This document shows, one piece after another, positions 1 to 7,138 of a stretch of DNA of 22,978 nt. Source of the stretch: Treponema sp. UBA4326 (GTDB lineage Bacteria > Spirochaetota > Spirochaetia > Treponematales > Treponemataceae); contig DGTW01000121.1 of assembly GCA_002393835.1 (NCBI GenBank), forward strand, positions 1-22,978, read 5' to 3'. Under the pieces are notes generated by a model that was not told the DNA's origin, searched no databases, and was given only the letters and a program-made list of their open reading frames with translations. How positions within the stretch are numbered: position 1 is the stretch's first letter; each line of letters starts with the position of its first letter. Position numbers and translations under genes: made by a program.

Positions 1-72
1 TTTTCGTAAGCCGTTTCGCTCCTTCTCGCCGTTTTGCTTTCCTTCACATTTTTTTAACTTTCTCCCCCTTCT

Positions 73-135
73 GTTTTCCGTTTTCAACTTTCAGTTTTCC
101 GTTTTCATCTTTCAACTTTCATCTTTCATCTTTCT
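73..135. repeat. heptanucleotide tandem repeat, nine units, overlapping the rel stop codon
   Basis: On the plus strand nine 7-base units run in perfect register: GTTTTCC, GTTTTCA, ACTTTCA, GTTTTCC, GTTTTCA, TCTTTCA, ACTTTCA, TCTTTCA, TCTTTCT. Read on the minus strand these are TGAAAGA/TGAAAAC/GGAAAAC-type units. The last two and a fraction units (about 119-135) are coding for rel and supply its final residues and its TGA stop (119-121); the rest is downstream of the gene. Because 7 is not a multiple of 3, gain or loss of one coding unit would shift the rel frame at its extreme C-terminus. Confidence 0.85.
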
Positions 136-1939
136 TTTCCCACTCAACATTGACCATTCGCTTTTCTATGTTCTGGATGCGCTGGAAAGTGAGACAGGTG
201 GCTTTGTGGATGCGAAGGCCTTTTTTGTTGGTGTAGCCTACGATTGGGTCTCCTGGCTGGGGATTGCAGCAGCCGGCAAGGTTCAACTCTACGTTCTTTG
301 TGCCCTCAACGATGATTTTACCGGTGTAGGTCTTGCGCTCGGCAAGCTCCGGGTTCTCGCCTTTTGCTGAGCGTTTTTTGCGTTTTTCTTCCTGAATTGC
401 CCGGCTCCGCTCGTTCTGGGCGTCTAAATCACGCGCCCTCTGCTCGGCCGCCGCCTTGTCCTCGAAAGTCGGGTCATTGGCCAGAAGCCATGAGTGTATT
501 CGCTGGCGGGCCTTGCTGGTTTTGACCACTTTGAGCTGGTTTTCTGTCGGATGAGCCTGGGGGTTCGTAATGACTTCGATAATCTGGGTGTTCTGCAAAG
601 GAGCCGTAATCGGGATGATTTTTCCGTCAGCCTTGGCACCTACGATTTTTTCGCCGACTCCTGAGTGAATGTGGTAAGCAAAATCAATGGCGTTGCTTCC
701 CTGAGGCAGCTGGACTACATCGCCTTTTGGTGTGAAGACATAGATTTCGTCACCTAAAAGTTCGCCCTTAAGCTCTGAGAAAAAACGCTCGTCGCTCAGA
801 TTTTCTTTTTTGAGATTCTGAAGCTGGTTGAAGATTCCCAGCGAGTTGACATCAACCTTGTCGTGGTTCATGCCCTTTTTGTAGAGCCAGTGGGAGGCGA
901 CACCGTGCTCGGCCATGTTGTGCATGTCGCTCGTTCGAATCTGGATTTCAAGGGGCTTTCCTTCGCAGACGACGGTGGTATGAAGGGACTGATAGCCGTT
1001 GGACTTTGGCATGGCGATATAGTCCTTAAAACGGCCGTCCATGGGTTTCCAGAGACCGTGAACGATTCCAATCAGAGTGTAACATTCAGCGTTGGTCTGG
1101 CAGATTACCCGCAGGGCAAGGAGGTCATAGAGTGAGGAGGCCGGAACATTGCGTTTCTGCATCTTTTTGTAAATCGAGTAAAAATGCTTTGCCCGGCTTG
1201 AAATGCTTACTTTGATTCCGACTTTTTCAGCTGACTTGTAAATTGCGTTGACAGCCTTTTCAAGATAAGCCGCCCTCTCGTCTTTTTTTTGGGCGACTAT
1301 TGCCTTTATCTGCTGGAAAACATCGGGGTTGGAATATTTGAGGCTCAAATCCTCCAGCTCGCTTTTTACGCTCTGCATACCAAGACGGTCGGCCAGGGGT
1401 GCCCAGATGTCGATTACTTCAGATGAAACGAGTCTCTGTTTTTTTTCGTCGATTGATTTGAGGTTTCTCATGCGGTCAAGCCTGTCAGCCAGCTTTACGA
1501 GAATGACCCGCACATCGTCAATCATTGCGAAGAGCATTTTTCGGATAGCGTCTGCCTGCTGAATCGTTGTGGCGTTGATTTTCATTCCTGTGATTTTGGA
1601 AGTGTCACGCACGATTTTAAAAACAGTCTCGCCGAATTTTTCTTTTACTTCGTCTTCGCTAACTCCTTCGATTTCAAAAATGGCATGAAGGAGACCGCAG
1701 ATTACGCAGTCAATGTCCAGCTGGGCTTGGGCAAGAATTGAGGCGACACGCATTGGATGGAGAATGTAGGGTAGGCCGCAGGCTCGGGAAATGCCTTCAG
1801 TTTTTTTGCAGAGGAAAGCCCAGGCTTCACTAAAGCGGGCTTTTTCTTCGTCAGAGAATGAGTCAAAAGTCTTAAAAAATTCGCCCAGAAGAATATCCGG
1901 GTCGGTCTCCGTGTTGTTCGTCGTTATATCGAATCCCAT
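119..1939 (-). CDS. rel: Rel-type (p)ppGpp synthetase with degenerate hydrolase site, no ACT domain
   Basis: 606-residue RelA/SpoT homologue that transfers pyrophosphate from ATP to GTP/GDP in the stringent response. Order: HD-type N-terminus (about 40-200), synthetase (about 240-355), TGS (about 397-458), helical linker (465-535), zinc-finger/CC domain with AGCCNPQPGD (555-564). It ends at residue 606, where an ACT/RRM domain normally follows; family members are usually 660-750 residues. Against Streptococcus Rel (numbering offset +8) the synthetase residues are kept: R249/K251, D272 in YDLLALR, Y316 in GYQSLHTT, E331 in LEIQIRT. The hydrolase site keeps H61, H85, E89 and D152, but the HD aspartate is A86, the ED aspartate is I90, and the usual HN after ADRL is D155-R156. 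This predicts a synthetase-only enzyme. The ATG has a purine-rich GGTGGTGG ribosome site just upstream. The C-terminal residues are encoded by the heptamer repeat. Confidence 0.93.
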   Translation of the reverse strand: MGFDITTNNTETDPDILLGEFFKTFDSFSDEEKARFSEAWAFLCKKTEGISRACGLPYILHPMRVASILAQAQLDIDCVICGLLHAIFEIEGVSEDEVKEKFGETVFKIVRDTSKITGMKINATTIQQADAIRKMLFAMIDDVRVILVKLADRLDRMRNLKSIDEKKQRLVSSEVIDIWAPLADRLGMQSVKSELEDLSLKYSNPDVFQQIKAIVAQKKDERAAYLEKAVNAIYKSAEKVGIKVSISSRAKHFYSIYKKMQKRNVPASSLYDLLALRVICQTNAECYTLIGIVHGLWKPMDGRFKDYIAMPKSNGYQSLHTTVVCEGKPLEIQIRTSDMHNMAEHGVASHWLYKKGMNHDKVDVNSLGIFNQLQNLKKENLSDERFFSELKGELLGDEIYVFTPKGDVVQLPQGSNAIDFAYHIHSGVGEKIVGAKADGKIIPITAPLQNTQIIEVITNPQAHPTENQLKVVKTSKARQRIHSWLLANDPTFEDKAAAEQRARDLDAQNERSRAIQEEKRKKRSAKGENPELAERKTYTGKIIVEGTKNVELNLAGCCNPQPGDPIVGYTNKKGLRIHKATCLTFQRIQNIEKRMVNVEWEKKDER

Positions 1940-1956
1940 ATTCCACCACCATTATT

Positions 1957-1965
1957 AAGATAGCA
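1957..1965 (-). promoter_or_regulatory. extended -10 promoter for rel
   Basis: On the minus strand the sequence reads TGC-TATCTT, an extended -10 element, about 18 bases before the rel ATG. It predicts a short leader of about 10 nucleotides that just includes the GGTGGTGG ribosome site. No good -35 is visible at the normal distance, as is usual for extended -10 promoters. Promoter assignment is by motif and position only. Confidence 0.5.
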
Positions 1966-1980
1966 AAAATTCTGGCGTTG

Positions 1981-1989
1981 TGCTACAAT
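1981..1989 (+). promoter_or_regulatory. extended -10 promoter placing the aroA start at or near +1 (leaderless candidate)
   Basis: TGC-TACAAT is an extended -10 element (TGnTAnAAT type). Its last base is at 1989, and transcription normally starts about 7 bases further on, at 1996-1997, which is the A of the aroA ATG. No Shine-Dalgarno-like sequence lies before that ATG. Both facts point to a leaderless aroA transcript. The element faces the rel promoter, and their cores are less than 20 bp apart. Confidence 0.55.
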
Positions 1990-1996
1990 TCTTGAT

Positions 1997-3397
1997 ATGA
2001 CGATAATTTCTTCAAAAAGTAATTTGTCGGGAGCCATCACTGTTCCCGGTTCAAAATCTCATACAATCCGTGCGCTCCTTCTTGCAACTATTGCGGAGGG
2101 CACTTCTCATATCAAAAATCCCCTGCCCAGCGCAGACTGTCTTTCCACGGCCTCGGCTGTTCCTCTGATTGGCTCTGAGGTTGACCTTAATCTTCTGTCC
2201 GAGAATGAGCCTGGAACGGAATGGACTGTTTATGGGGCTGGCAAAAAGCTTCACCTTCCTGATGATGTCGTTAATGTCGGCGATTCCGGCTCGCTTTTGT
2301 ATTTCCTCACCCCCATTGCGGCCTGCTTTGAGGGAACTTCGGTTTTCACGGGCGACGCAAGCATCCGTAAGCGCCCTGTCCTTCATGTCGTTGACGCCCT
2401 CAATCAGCTTGGGGCAAAATGCTTTGTTACCCGGCCCGGCTCTAAAAGCTGTCCTCTTGTAATCACAGGCTCAATCAAAAAAGGCGGCACTGTCCGTACC
2501 CCCGGCGAAATCTCAAGCCAGTACATTTCTGGCCTTATGATGGCCGGAATTCTCACCGACAAGCCAATCAAACTGGAGCTTTCAAACCCAAAAGAAACCC
2601 CTTACCTTACGATGACCCAGAAATGGCTCGAAAAAGTAGGCGTTAAATGCCAGATTTCTGAGGATTTTAAGCATATAGAGGTAAGTCCCTGCAAGTCTTT
2701 CAAGGGCTTTGATGTCACGATTCCGAGCGACTGGGAGGGAGTCGCTTTTCCCCTCATTGCAGCCCTCATTTCCGACAGCAAAATCACCATTGAGAATGTC
2801 GATTCAAGCGGAACTCAGGGTGATGATGCGATTGTTTCCATATTACAGTCAATTGGTGCTGATATTGTCTGGGACAAAAAAGCCGAGACTCTTACGGTTT
2901 CTGGCGGAAAGTGTTCTAAAGACGGAATCGGTCGCCTCACTACCGAAAATTGCCCGAAGGGAGAGCTTCATGTGAATATCTCGCCTTTCCCGGATGCAGT
3001 TTGTGCTCTGGCGGCTATTGCCTGTTTTACTGAAGGCACTGTCGTTATCGAAGATGCCGCAGTCTGCCGGCGAAAGGAAACTGACCGCCTCAAAGTCCTT
3101 AACATCGAGCTTTCAAGGCTTGGTGCCGAAATTGAGGAGCGCGAGGACTCTCTGGTCATTCACGGCCACTCGCCTATTCTCAAAGACGGCTCACCGAACC
3201 CTGCTTTTAAACTGCATGGGGCTGTCTGCGAGAGCTATGATGACCACCGCATGGCAATGTCCCTTGCCTGCATGGGCCTGGGCCTGGATCAAGACGAAAA
3301 AATCATCGTGAATGATGCGGAATGCTGTTCAGTCAGTTTCCCTCATTTCTATGAAACGATGAACAAAATAAATGCAAACTTTAGAGAAGAGGAGTAG
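1997..3397 (+). CDS. aroA: 3-phosphoshikimate 1-carboxyvinyltransferase (EPSP synthase)
   Basis: 466-residue EPSP synthase, cytosolic, sixth step of the shikimate pathway: it joins phosphoenolpyruvate to shikimate 3-phosphate on the way to chorismate. Family motifs are in order: PGSKSHTIRALLLA (17-30, with the catalytic lysine K20), GDASIRKRP (119-127), SSQYISGL (173-180), the catalytic aspartate in PFPDAVCALAA (D333), CRRKETDRLK (357-366, E361) and YDDHRMAMSLA (414-424). Odd point: the loop usually written GNxGTxxR reads GDSGSLLYF (95-103), so the usual asparagine and arginine are replaced. It is divergent from rel across 57 bp and is followed by fhs with coupled translation. The ATG lacks a ribosome site but sits at the predicted transcription start. 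Family assignment is firm; catalytic properties of the variant loop are unknown. Confidence 0.95.
   Translation: MTIISSKSNLSGAITVPGSKSHTIRALLLATIAEGTSHIKNPLPSADCLSTASAVPLIGSEVDLNLLSENEPGTEWTVYGAGKKLHLPDDVVNVGDSGSLLYFLTPIAACFEGTSVFTGDASIRKRPVLHVVDALNQLGAKCFVTRPGSKSCPLVITGSIKKGGTVRTPGEISSQYISGLMMAGILTDKPIKLELSNPKETPYLTMTQKWLEKVGVKCQISEDFKHIEVSPCKSFKGFDVTIPSDWEGVAFPLIAALISDSKITIENVDSSGTQGDDAIVSILQSIGADIVWDKKAETLTVSGGKCSKDGIGRLTTENCPKGELHVNISPFPDAVCALAAIACFTEGTVVIEDAAVCRRKETDRLKVLNIELSRLGAEIEEREDSLVIHGHSPILKDGSPNPAFKLHGAVCESYDDHRMAMSLACMGLGLDQDEKIIVNDAECCSVSFPHFYETMNKINANFREEE
3388..3394 (+). promoter_or_regulatory. ribosome binding site of fhs, at the end of aroA
   Basis: AGAGGAG lies 7 bases before the ATG at 3402 and ends immediately before the aroA TAG stop (3395-3397). 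This decides the fhs start against the upstream in-frame ATG at 3372, which would add ten residues, has no ribosome site and overlaps aroA. The arrangement predicts translational coupling. Confidence 0.8.
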
Positions 3398-3401
3398 ATT
3401 T

Positions 3402-5087
3402 ATGCTTACGGACATTGAAATTTCACAGCAGAACAAAATGATTCCCATCGTGGATGTGGCAGAGAAAATCGGAATTACCGAAGACAGCCTTGAGATGTAC
3501 GGAAAATACAAGGCAAAAATCACCATGGAGGAGCTTCGTGCCCTTCAGAAAAAGGCATCTGACCCAAAAAATCGTGGCAAACTCATTCTTACGACAGCCC
3601 TCACGCCAACACCAGCCGGGGAGGGCAAATCGACTGTTTCAATCGCGCTCGGTGACGGTCTCAACAAAATCGGAAAGAAAGCCGTAATCGCCCTCCGTGA
3701 GCCTTCTCTTGGTCCCTGTTTCGGCGTAAAGGGCGGGGCTTGTGGCGGCGGCTATGCCCAGATCGTCCCCATGGAAGACATTAACCTGCACTTTACTGGC
3801 GACATTCACGCAATCTCAATCGCCAACAACCTGATTGCCGCCCTCATCGATAACCACATTAAGCAGGGAAATCTTCTCGGAATTGACCCCCGCACAATCT
3901 CATGGAAGCGCTGCGTAGACCTTAATGACCGTGAGCTTCGCAATATCGTCGTCGGAATGGGTGGCGTGGCCGACGGAATGCCCCGCGAAGACCATTTCTG
4001 CATCACCGTGGCCAGCGAGCTTATGGCAATCATCTGCCTTGCGACATCAATCTCAGACCTTAAAAAGCGTATTTCATCTATTACAATCGGAAAGACCTTC
4101 GACAAGAGGCCTGTTAAATTCGGCGAGCTTAAGTGCACTGGCGCAATCGCAGTCCTTCTCAAGGACGCAATCAAGCCCAACCTGGTTCAGACCCTCGAAA
4201 AAAATCCTGTTTTCGTTCATGGAGGTCCTTTTGCAAACATCGCCCAGGGTACGAACTCTGTTAACGCCACGATTTCTGCCCTTGCCACAGGCGATTATGT
4301 CGTTACTGAGGCAGGTTTTGCCGCAGATTTGGGGGCTGAGAAATTCATGGACATCAAGTGCCGGGCTGCAGGAATTTCACCCAGCGTAGTCGTAATCGTT
4401 GCCACTGTTCGTGCCCTCAAAATGCACGGCGGCATGGCCAAGGCTGACCTTTCGACTCCCAGCATTGCCGCCCTTCAGGCAGGCTTTGAGAACCTTGCCG
4501 TTCATATCGAGAATGTAGCGAAATTCGGTGTTCCTTCTGTTGTCGCCGTCAACCGTTTTGTAACCGATACTGAAGAAGAAATTGCCTTGCTCGAAAAACT
4601 CTGCGAGCAGAAGGGTGCAAAGGCTGTTCTCTGCGAAGGATGGGGCAAAGGCGGCGAGGGTGCCACCGAGCTTGCAAGAGTCGTTGCCGAGGTCGCTGAT
4701 TCCGGCAAGGCAAAATTCAATTATCTTTATCAGGCAAACCTTTCTTTCGCCGACAAAATCCGCACAATCGCAAAAGAAATCTACCGTGCAAAGGATGTCG
4801 AATTCGCACCGAATGTCCTCAAAAAGCTCCGTGAATACGAGGAGCAGGGCTACAAGGAGCTTCCGGTTTGTATCGCAAAGACCCAGAACTCAATCAGCCA
4901 CGATCCTAAGCTCATGGGCGCTCCAAAAGACTACATCTTCCCAATCAGGGATGTTCAGCTTTATTCCGGGGCCGGCTTCGTTGTTGCCCTCGCAGGCGAA
5001 ATTATGACAATGCCGGGCCTGCCAAAGCTTCCGGCCGCCCTTAACATCGACATCGACGACGACGGCCACATTTCGGGACTGTTTTAA
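3402..5087 (+). CDS. fhs: formate--tetrahydrofolate ligase
   Basis: 561-residue formyltetrahydrofolate synthetase, full length for the family (about 555-560). It makes 10-formyl-THF from formate, THF and ATP and feeds one-carbon metabolism, purines and formyl-methionine; in some anaerobes it is the entry step of the methyl branch of acetogenesis. Visible signatures: the ATP-binding loop TPTPAGEGKST (68-78), REPSLGPCFGVKGGA (98-112), GGGYAQIVPMEDINLHFTGD (114-133), and the diagnostic C-terminus MPGLPKLPAALNIDID. The start at 3402 is chosen for the ribosome site AGAGGAG inside the end of aroA; only 4 bp separate the two genes, so they form an operon. There is no metabolic link between the two beyond general biosynthesis. 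The downstream inverted and tandem repeats (5091-5185) may end the transcript. Confidence 0.96.
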   Translation: MLTDIEISQQNKMIPIVDVAEKIGITEDSLEMYGKYKAKITMEELRALQKKASDPKNRGKLILTTALTPTPAGEGKSTVSIALGDGLNKIGKKAVIALREPSLGPCFGVKGGACGGGYAQIVPMEDINLHFTGDIHAISIANNLIAALIDNHIKQGNLLGIDPRTISWKRCVDLNDRELRNIVVGMGGVADGMPREDHFCITVASELMAIICLATSISDLKKRISSITIGKTFDKRPVKFGELKCTGAIAVLLKDAIKPNLVQTLEKNPVFVHGGPFANIAQGTNSVNATISALATGDYVVTEAGFAADLGAEKFMDIKCRAAGISPSVVVIVATVRALKMHGGMAKADLSTPSIAALQAGFENLAVHIENVAKFGVPSVVAVNRFVTDTEEEIALLEKLCEQKGAKAVLCEGWGKGGEGATELARVVAEVADSGKAKFNYLYQANLSFADKIRTIAKEIYRAKDVEFAPNVLKKLREYEEQGYKELPVCIAKTQNSISHDPKLMGAPKDYIFPIRDVQLYSGAGFVVALAGEIMTMPGLPKLPAALNIDIDDDGHISGLF

Positions 5088-5090
5088 AAT

Positions 5091-5120
5091 AACCACAGAT
5101 TACACAGATTAACACAGATT
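5091..5120. repeat. three inverted copies of the CACAGAT motif
   Basis: AACCACAGAT, TACACAGATT and AACACAGATT lie directly after the fhs stop. Each contains ACAGAT, the reverse complement of the ATCTGT core repeated at 5132-5185. AACCACAGAT (5091-5100) is exactly complementary to ATCTGTGGTT at 5177-5186, so one strand can fold into a long hairpin or several alternative shorter ones. Confidence 0.8.
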
Positions 5121-5131
5121 CTAATTTTTAT

Positions 5132-5185
5132 ATCTGTGGCATCTGTGACATCTGTGACATCTGTGACATCTGTGACATCTGTGGT
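5132..5185. repeat. 9-bp tandem repeat ATCTGTGAC, six units
   Basis: Six direct 9-bp units begin at 5132, 5141, 5150, 5159, 5168 and 5177: ATCTGTGGC, then four exact ATCTGTGAC, then ATCTGTGGT. The array lies between fhs and the membrane-protein gene and ends 18 bases before the latter's ATG, just ahead of its GAGG ribosome site (5195-5198). Together with 5091-5120 it forms an inverted structure. Unit number is likely to vary between strains by slippage. Confidence 0.9.
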
Positions 5186-5203
5186 TTATATCTTGAGGTT
5201 GCT

Positions 5204-6019
5204 ATGTTCAAATTCTTTATTAAAAAAAATTTTTGTGACGGCTGGGATAACTTTTTCTTTCTTGTTCTTTCCAATGCGATAACAATCGTGCTGCTTTTTG
5301 GGGCTTATTTTGCTCTTCGTGCCGCCGACTCTATAAATCCTTACCTTCCCTTCGCAGCTTTTATCCTTGTTTCGGGAATTCTCATGGTTCAGCTTTTTGC
5401 CTGGGGTGCGAACGCTGCAAAATTGGCTGACTTCCGCTCACCTTCCTTCGCCGTGTTTTTTTCAGCCTTAAAGTCTGTCTGGAAAATCGGCTTTGCCTTT
5501 GGTGCCATGATAGCACTATCCCTTCTTCTTGCCCGTTTCGCAATCGCCTACTATCTTACCCTGTATTTCAGGGACGGAAATGTAATCGGTCTTGTGGTTA
5601 CGGCAGGCTTGGGCTGGTTCCTTTTGGTTTCGGCAATTTCCCTTCAGTATTTTATTCCGCTTTACTTTCTGCAAGAAAATAACGGTTTCAAAAAGTGCCT
5701 TAAAAAGTCTTTCATCATCTTTTATGACAATGTTTTCTTTTCAATCGAACTCTTCATATATAATCTGGTGATTTTCGTCATTTCCTGTGTCACTTTCATG
5801 ATTATTCCGGGGCTTAACGGAATCGTGCTTTCTTCAATGAATGCCCTCCGTCTCCGCCTTTACAAGTATGACTGGATTGAAAAAATGTCCGAGCAGGATC
5901 CTGACTTTGAGAAAAACAGGGACAAGCGCAATGAAGTGCCTTGGGACGAACTTCTGGCTGAGGACATGGAAAGCCTTGGACCGAGAAAACTCACATCCTT
6001 CATATTCCCCTGGCGATAG
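5204..6019 (+). CDS. integral membrane protein of unknown function
   Basis: 271-residue protein not recognised with confidence. About five hydrophobic segments are visible (roughly 18-40, 47-70, 94-120, 127-155, 178-212), so it should be an inner-membrane protein. The soluble C-terminal tail is charged (EKNRDKRNEVPWDELLAEDM, about 236-255) and ends in SLGPRKLTSFIFPWR, a distinctive aromatic-proline terminus that may be conserved among spirochaete relatives (recollection, not checked). No catalytic or transporter motif stands out. The ATG follows GAGG with 5-base spacing directly after the 9-bp repeat array. No terminator is evident downstream; the next gene has its own promoter. It is probably its own unit or a read-through partner of fhs. 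Confidence 0.8.
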   Translation: MFKFFIKKNFCDGWDNFFFLVLSNAITIVLLFGAYFALRAADSINPYLPFAAFILVSGILMVQLFAWGANAAKLADFRSPSFAVFFSALKSVWKIGFAFGAMIALSLLLARFAIAYYLTLYFRDGNVIGLVVTAGLGWFLLVSAISLQYFIPLYFLQENNGFKKCLKKSFIIFYDNVFFSIELFIYNLVIFVISCVTFMIIPGLNGIVLSSMNALRLRLYKYDWIEKMSEQDPDFEKNRDKRNEVPWDELLAEDMESLGPRKLTSFIFPWR

Positions 6020-6061
6020 CCTTCCTCTGGCCTTGCTTTTCCAGAAAAGTCGGGCCGTGTG

Positions 6062-6098
6062 ATTCTATTGATAGAATTCTTGTAAAGTTATAAACTTT
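6062..6098 (+). promoter_or_regulatory. promoter with two overlapping palindromes (candidate operators)
   Basis: A -35-like TTGATA (6068-6073) stands 17 bases from TAAACT (6091-6096); an overlapping better -10, TATAAA, is at 6089-6094 with 15-base spacing. The -35 lies inside a 16-base palindrome, ATTCTAT-TG-ATAGAAT (6062-6077). The -10 lies inside a second one, AAAGTT-ATA-AACTTT (6084-6098). Palindromes covering both core elements suggest control of the downstream transport gene by a dimeric repressor, which is not identified in the window. Confidence 0.5.
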
Positions 6099-6129
6099 AT
6101 TTATCTGCAAAAAATTAGGAGAAACACAA

Positions 6130-7074
6130 ATGAAAAAACTTCTTTCTGCTGCCGCTGCTCTTCTTGCCGCCGCCAGTCTTTTCACCGGCTGTAACGAAAA
6201 AAACAGCAAAATTAAAATCGGTGTAATCCAGCTCGTTGAGCACCCAGCCCTCGACAAAAGCTACCAGGGCTTCGTAGACGGTCTTGCCGAAGCTGGCTAC
6301 AAAAACGGCGAGAACATCGTCATTGATTATCAGAACGCTCAGGGCGAGCAGGCAAACTGCGTTACAATCGCCAATAAATTCGTAAACGACCGGGACAATC
6401 TCATTTTCGCAATCGCAACTCCTGCCGCACAGGCTGTCGCAAACCTCACGAAAAACATTCCGATTCTCGTAACTGCCGTTACAGATCCGGAGACAGCAAA
6501 ACTTGTAAAATCAAACAAAAAACCAGAGACAAATGTTTCAGGCACCTCAGATCTTACTCCTGTTGCTGCCCAGATTGCCCTTCTCAAAAAAATCCAGCCT
6601 AACGCAAAAAAGGTCGGCCTTCTTTACTGCTCAAGCGAGGCAAATTCAATTTTCCAGATTGACATCGCTAAGGAAGCATGTAAGGCAAACGGCCTGGAAT
6701 TCGTCGAAGGCTCAGTTTCAAATTCAAACGAAATCCAGCAGGTAACACAGAGCCTTGTCGGAAAAGTTGACGCATTCTATGTCCCGACAGACAACATGCT
6801 TGCTGCCGGAATGGCAAATGTAGCCATGGTCGCAAACGAGGCTAAACTTCCAGTAATTTGTGGCGAAGACGGCATGGTAGTTTCTGGTGGCCTTGCTACT
6901 TACGGAATCAACTACTATGAGCTTGGTAAACTCACTGCAAAACAGGCTGTCAAAGTCCTCAAGGACGGAGCTAAACCTGCAGAAATGCCAATCGAATACC
7001 TCGAAAAGTTTGACTTCACATACAACAAAGACACTGCCGCAAAAATCGGCATCACTATTCCAGAAAACCTGTAG
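6130..7074 (+). CDS. ABC transporter substrate-binding lipoprotein, TrpX-like (ABC_sub_bind family)
   Basis: 314 residues. Signal peptide MKKLLSAAAALLAAASLFTGC with lipobox FTGC (C21) predicts a lipid-anchored periplasmic or surface protein. The mature protein matches the PF04392/COG2984 family, whose characterised streptococcal member TrpX binds tryptophan. Signatures are KIGVIQLVEHPALDKSYQGF (about 27-46), YQNAQGEQAN, IATPAAQAVAN, TAVTDPE, SGTSDLTP, and the second-lobe segments YVPTDNMLAAG, CGEDGMV and GGLATYGINYYELG. Ribosome site AGGAG (6117-6121) is 8 bases from the ATG. Family genes usually lie with a permease and an ATPase; here none follows, so it is an orphan receptor or depends on a transporter encoded elsewhere. 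Ligand is uncertain: tryptophan is a family-based guess. Confidence 0.88.
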   Translation: MKKLLSAAAALLAAASLFTGCNEKNSKIKIGVIQLVEHPALDKSYQGFVDGLAEAGYKNGENIVIDYQNAQGEQANCVTIANKFVNDRDNLIFAIATPAAQAVANLTKNIPILVTAVTDPETAKLVKSNKKPETNVSGTSDLTPVAAQIALLKKIQPNAKKVGLLYCSSEANSIFQIDIAKEACKANGLEFVEGSVSNSNEIQQVTQSLVGKVDAFYVPTDNMLAAGMANVAMVANEAKLPVICGEDGMVVSGGLATYGINYYELGKLTAKQAVKVLKDGAKPAEMPIEYLEKFDFTYNKDTAAKIGITIPENL

Positions 7075-7083
7075 TCCTTAAAT

Positions 7084-7105
7084 GGGGGAGGGGAAAGTCT
7101 CCCCC
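7084..7105 (+). terminator. G/C hairpin after the substrate-binding protein gene
   Basis: GGGGGAG (7084-7090) pairs with CTCCCCC (7099-7105) over an 8-base loop, starting 9 bases after the stop codon. No T-run follows at once, so it may be an attenuating or mRNA-stabilising stem rather than a full intrinsic terminator. The next hairpin, with a T-run, may do the terminating. Confidence 0.45.
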
Positions 7106-7138
7106 TACGCGCCCACTTTGTTGGTCGCTACCCTCTCT

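Noticed and set aside
1..72. Start of another minus-strand gene upstream of the heptamer array
   Set aside because: GGGGGAG followed by ATG is seen on the minus strand, but the ATG is followed at once by TGA; no open frame can be supported before the window edge.
3372..3401. Upstream in-frame ATG that would lengthen Fhs by ten residues
   Set aside because: It overlaps aroA, has no ribosome site, and the ATG at 3402 has AGAGGAG at ideal spacing and the normal family N-terminus.
6029..6056. Hairpin after the membrane-protein gene as a terminator
   Set aside because: Only GGCC and CTTTT/AAAAG short stems separated by an internal loop, with no T-run after it.
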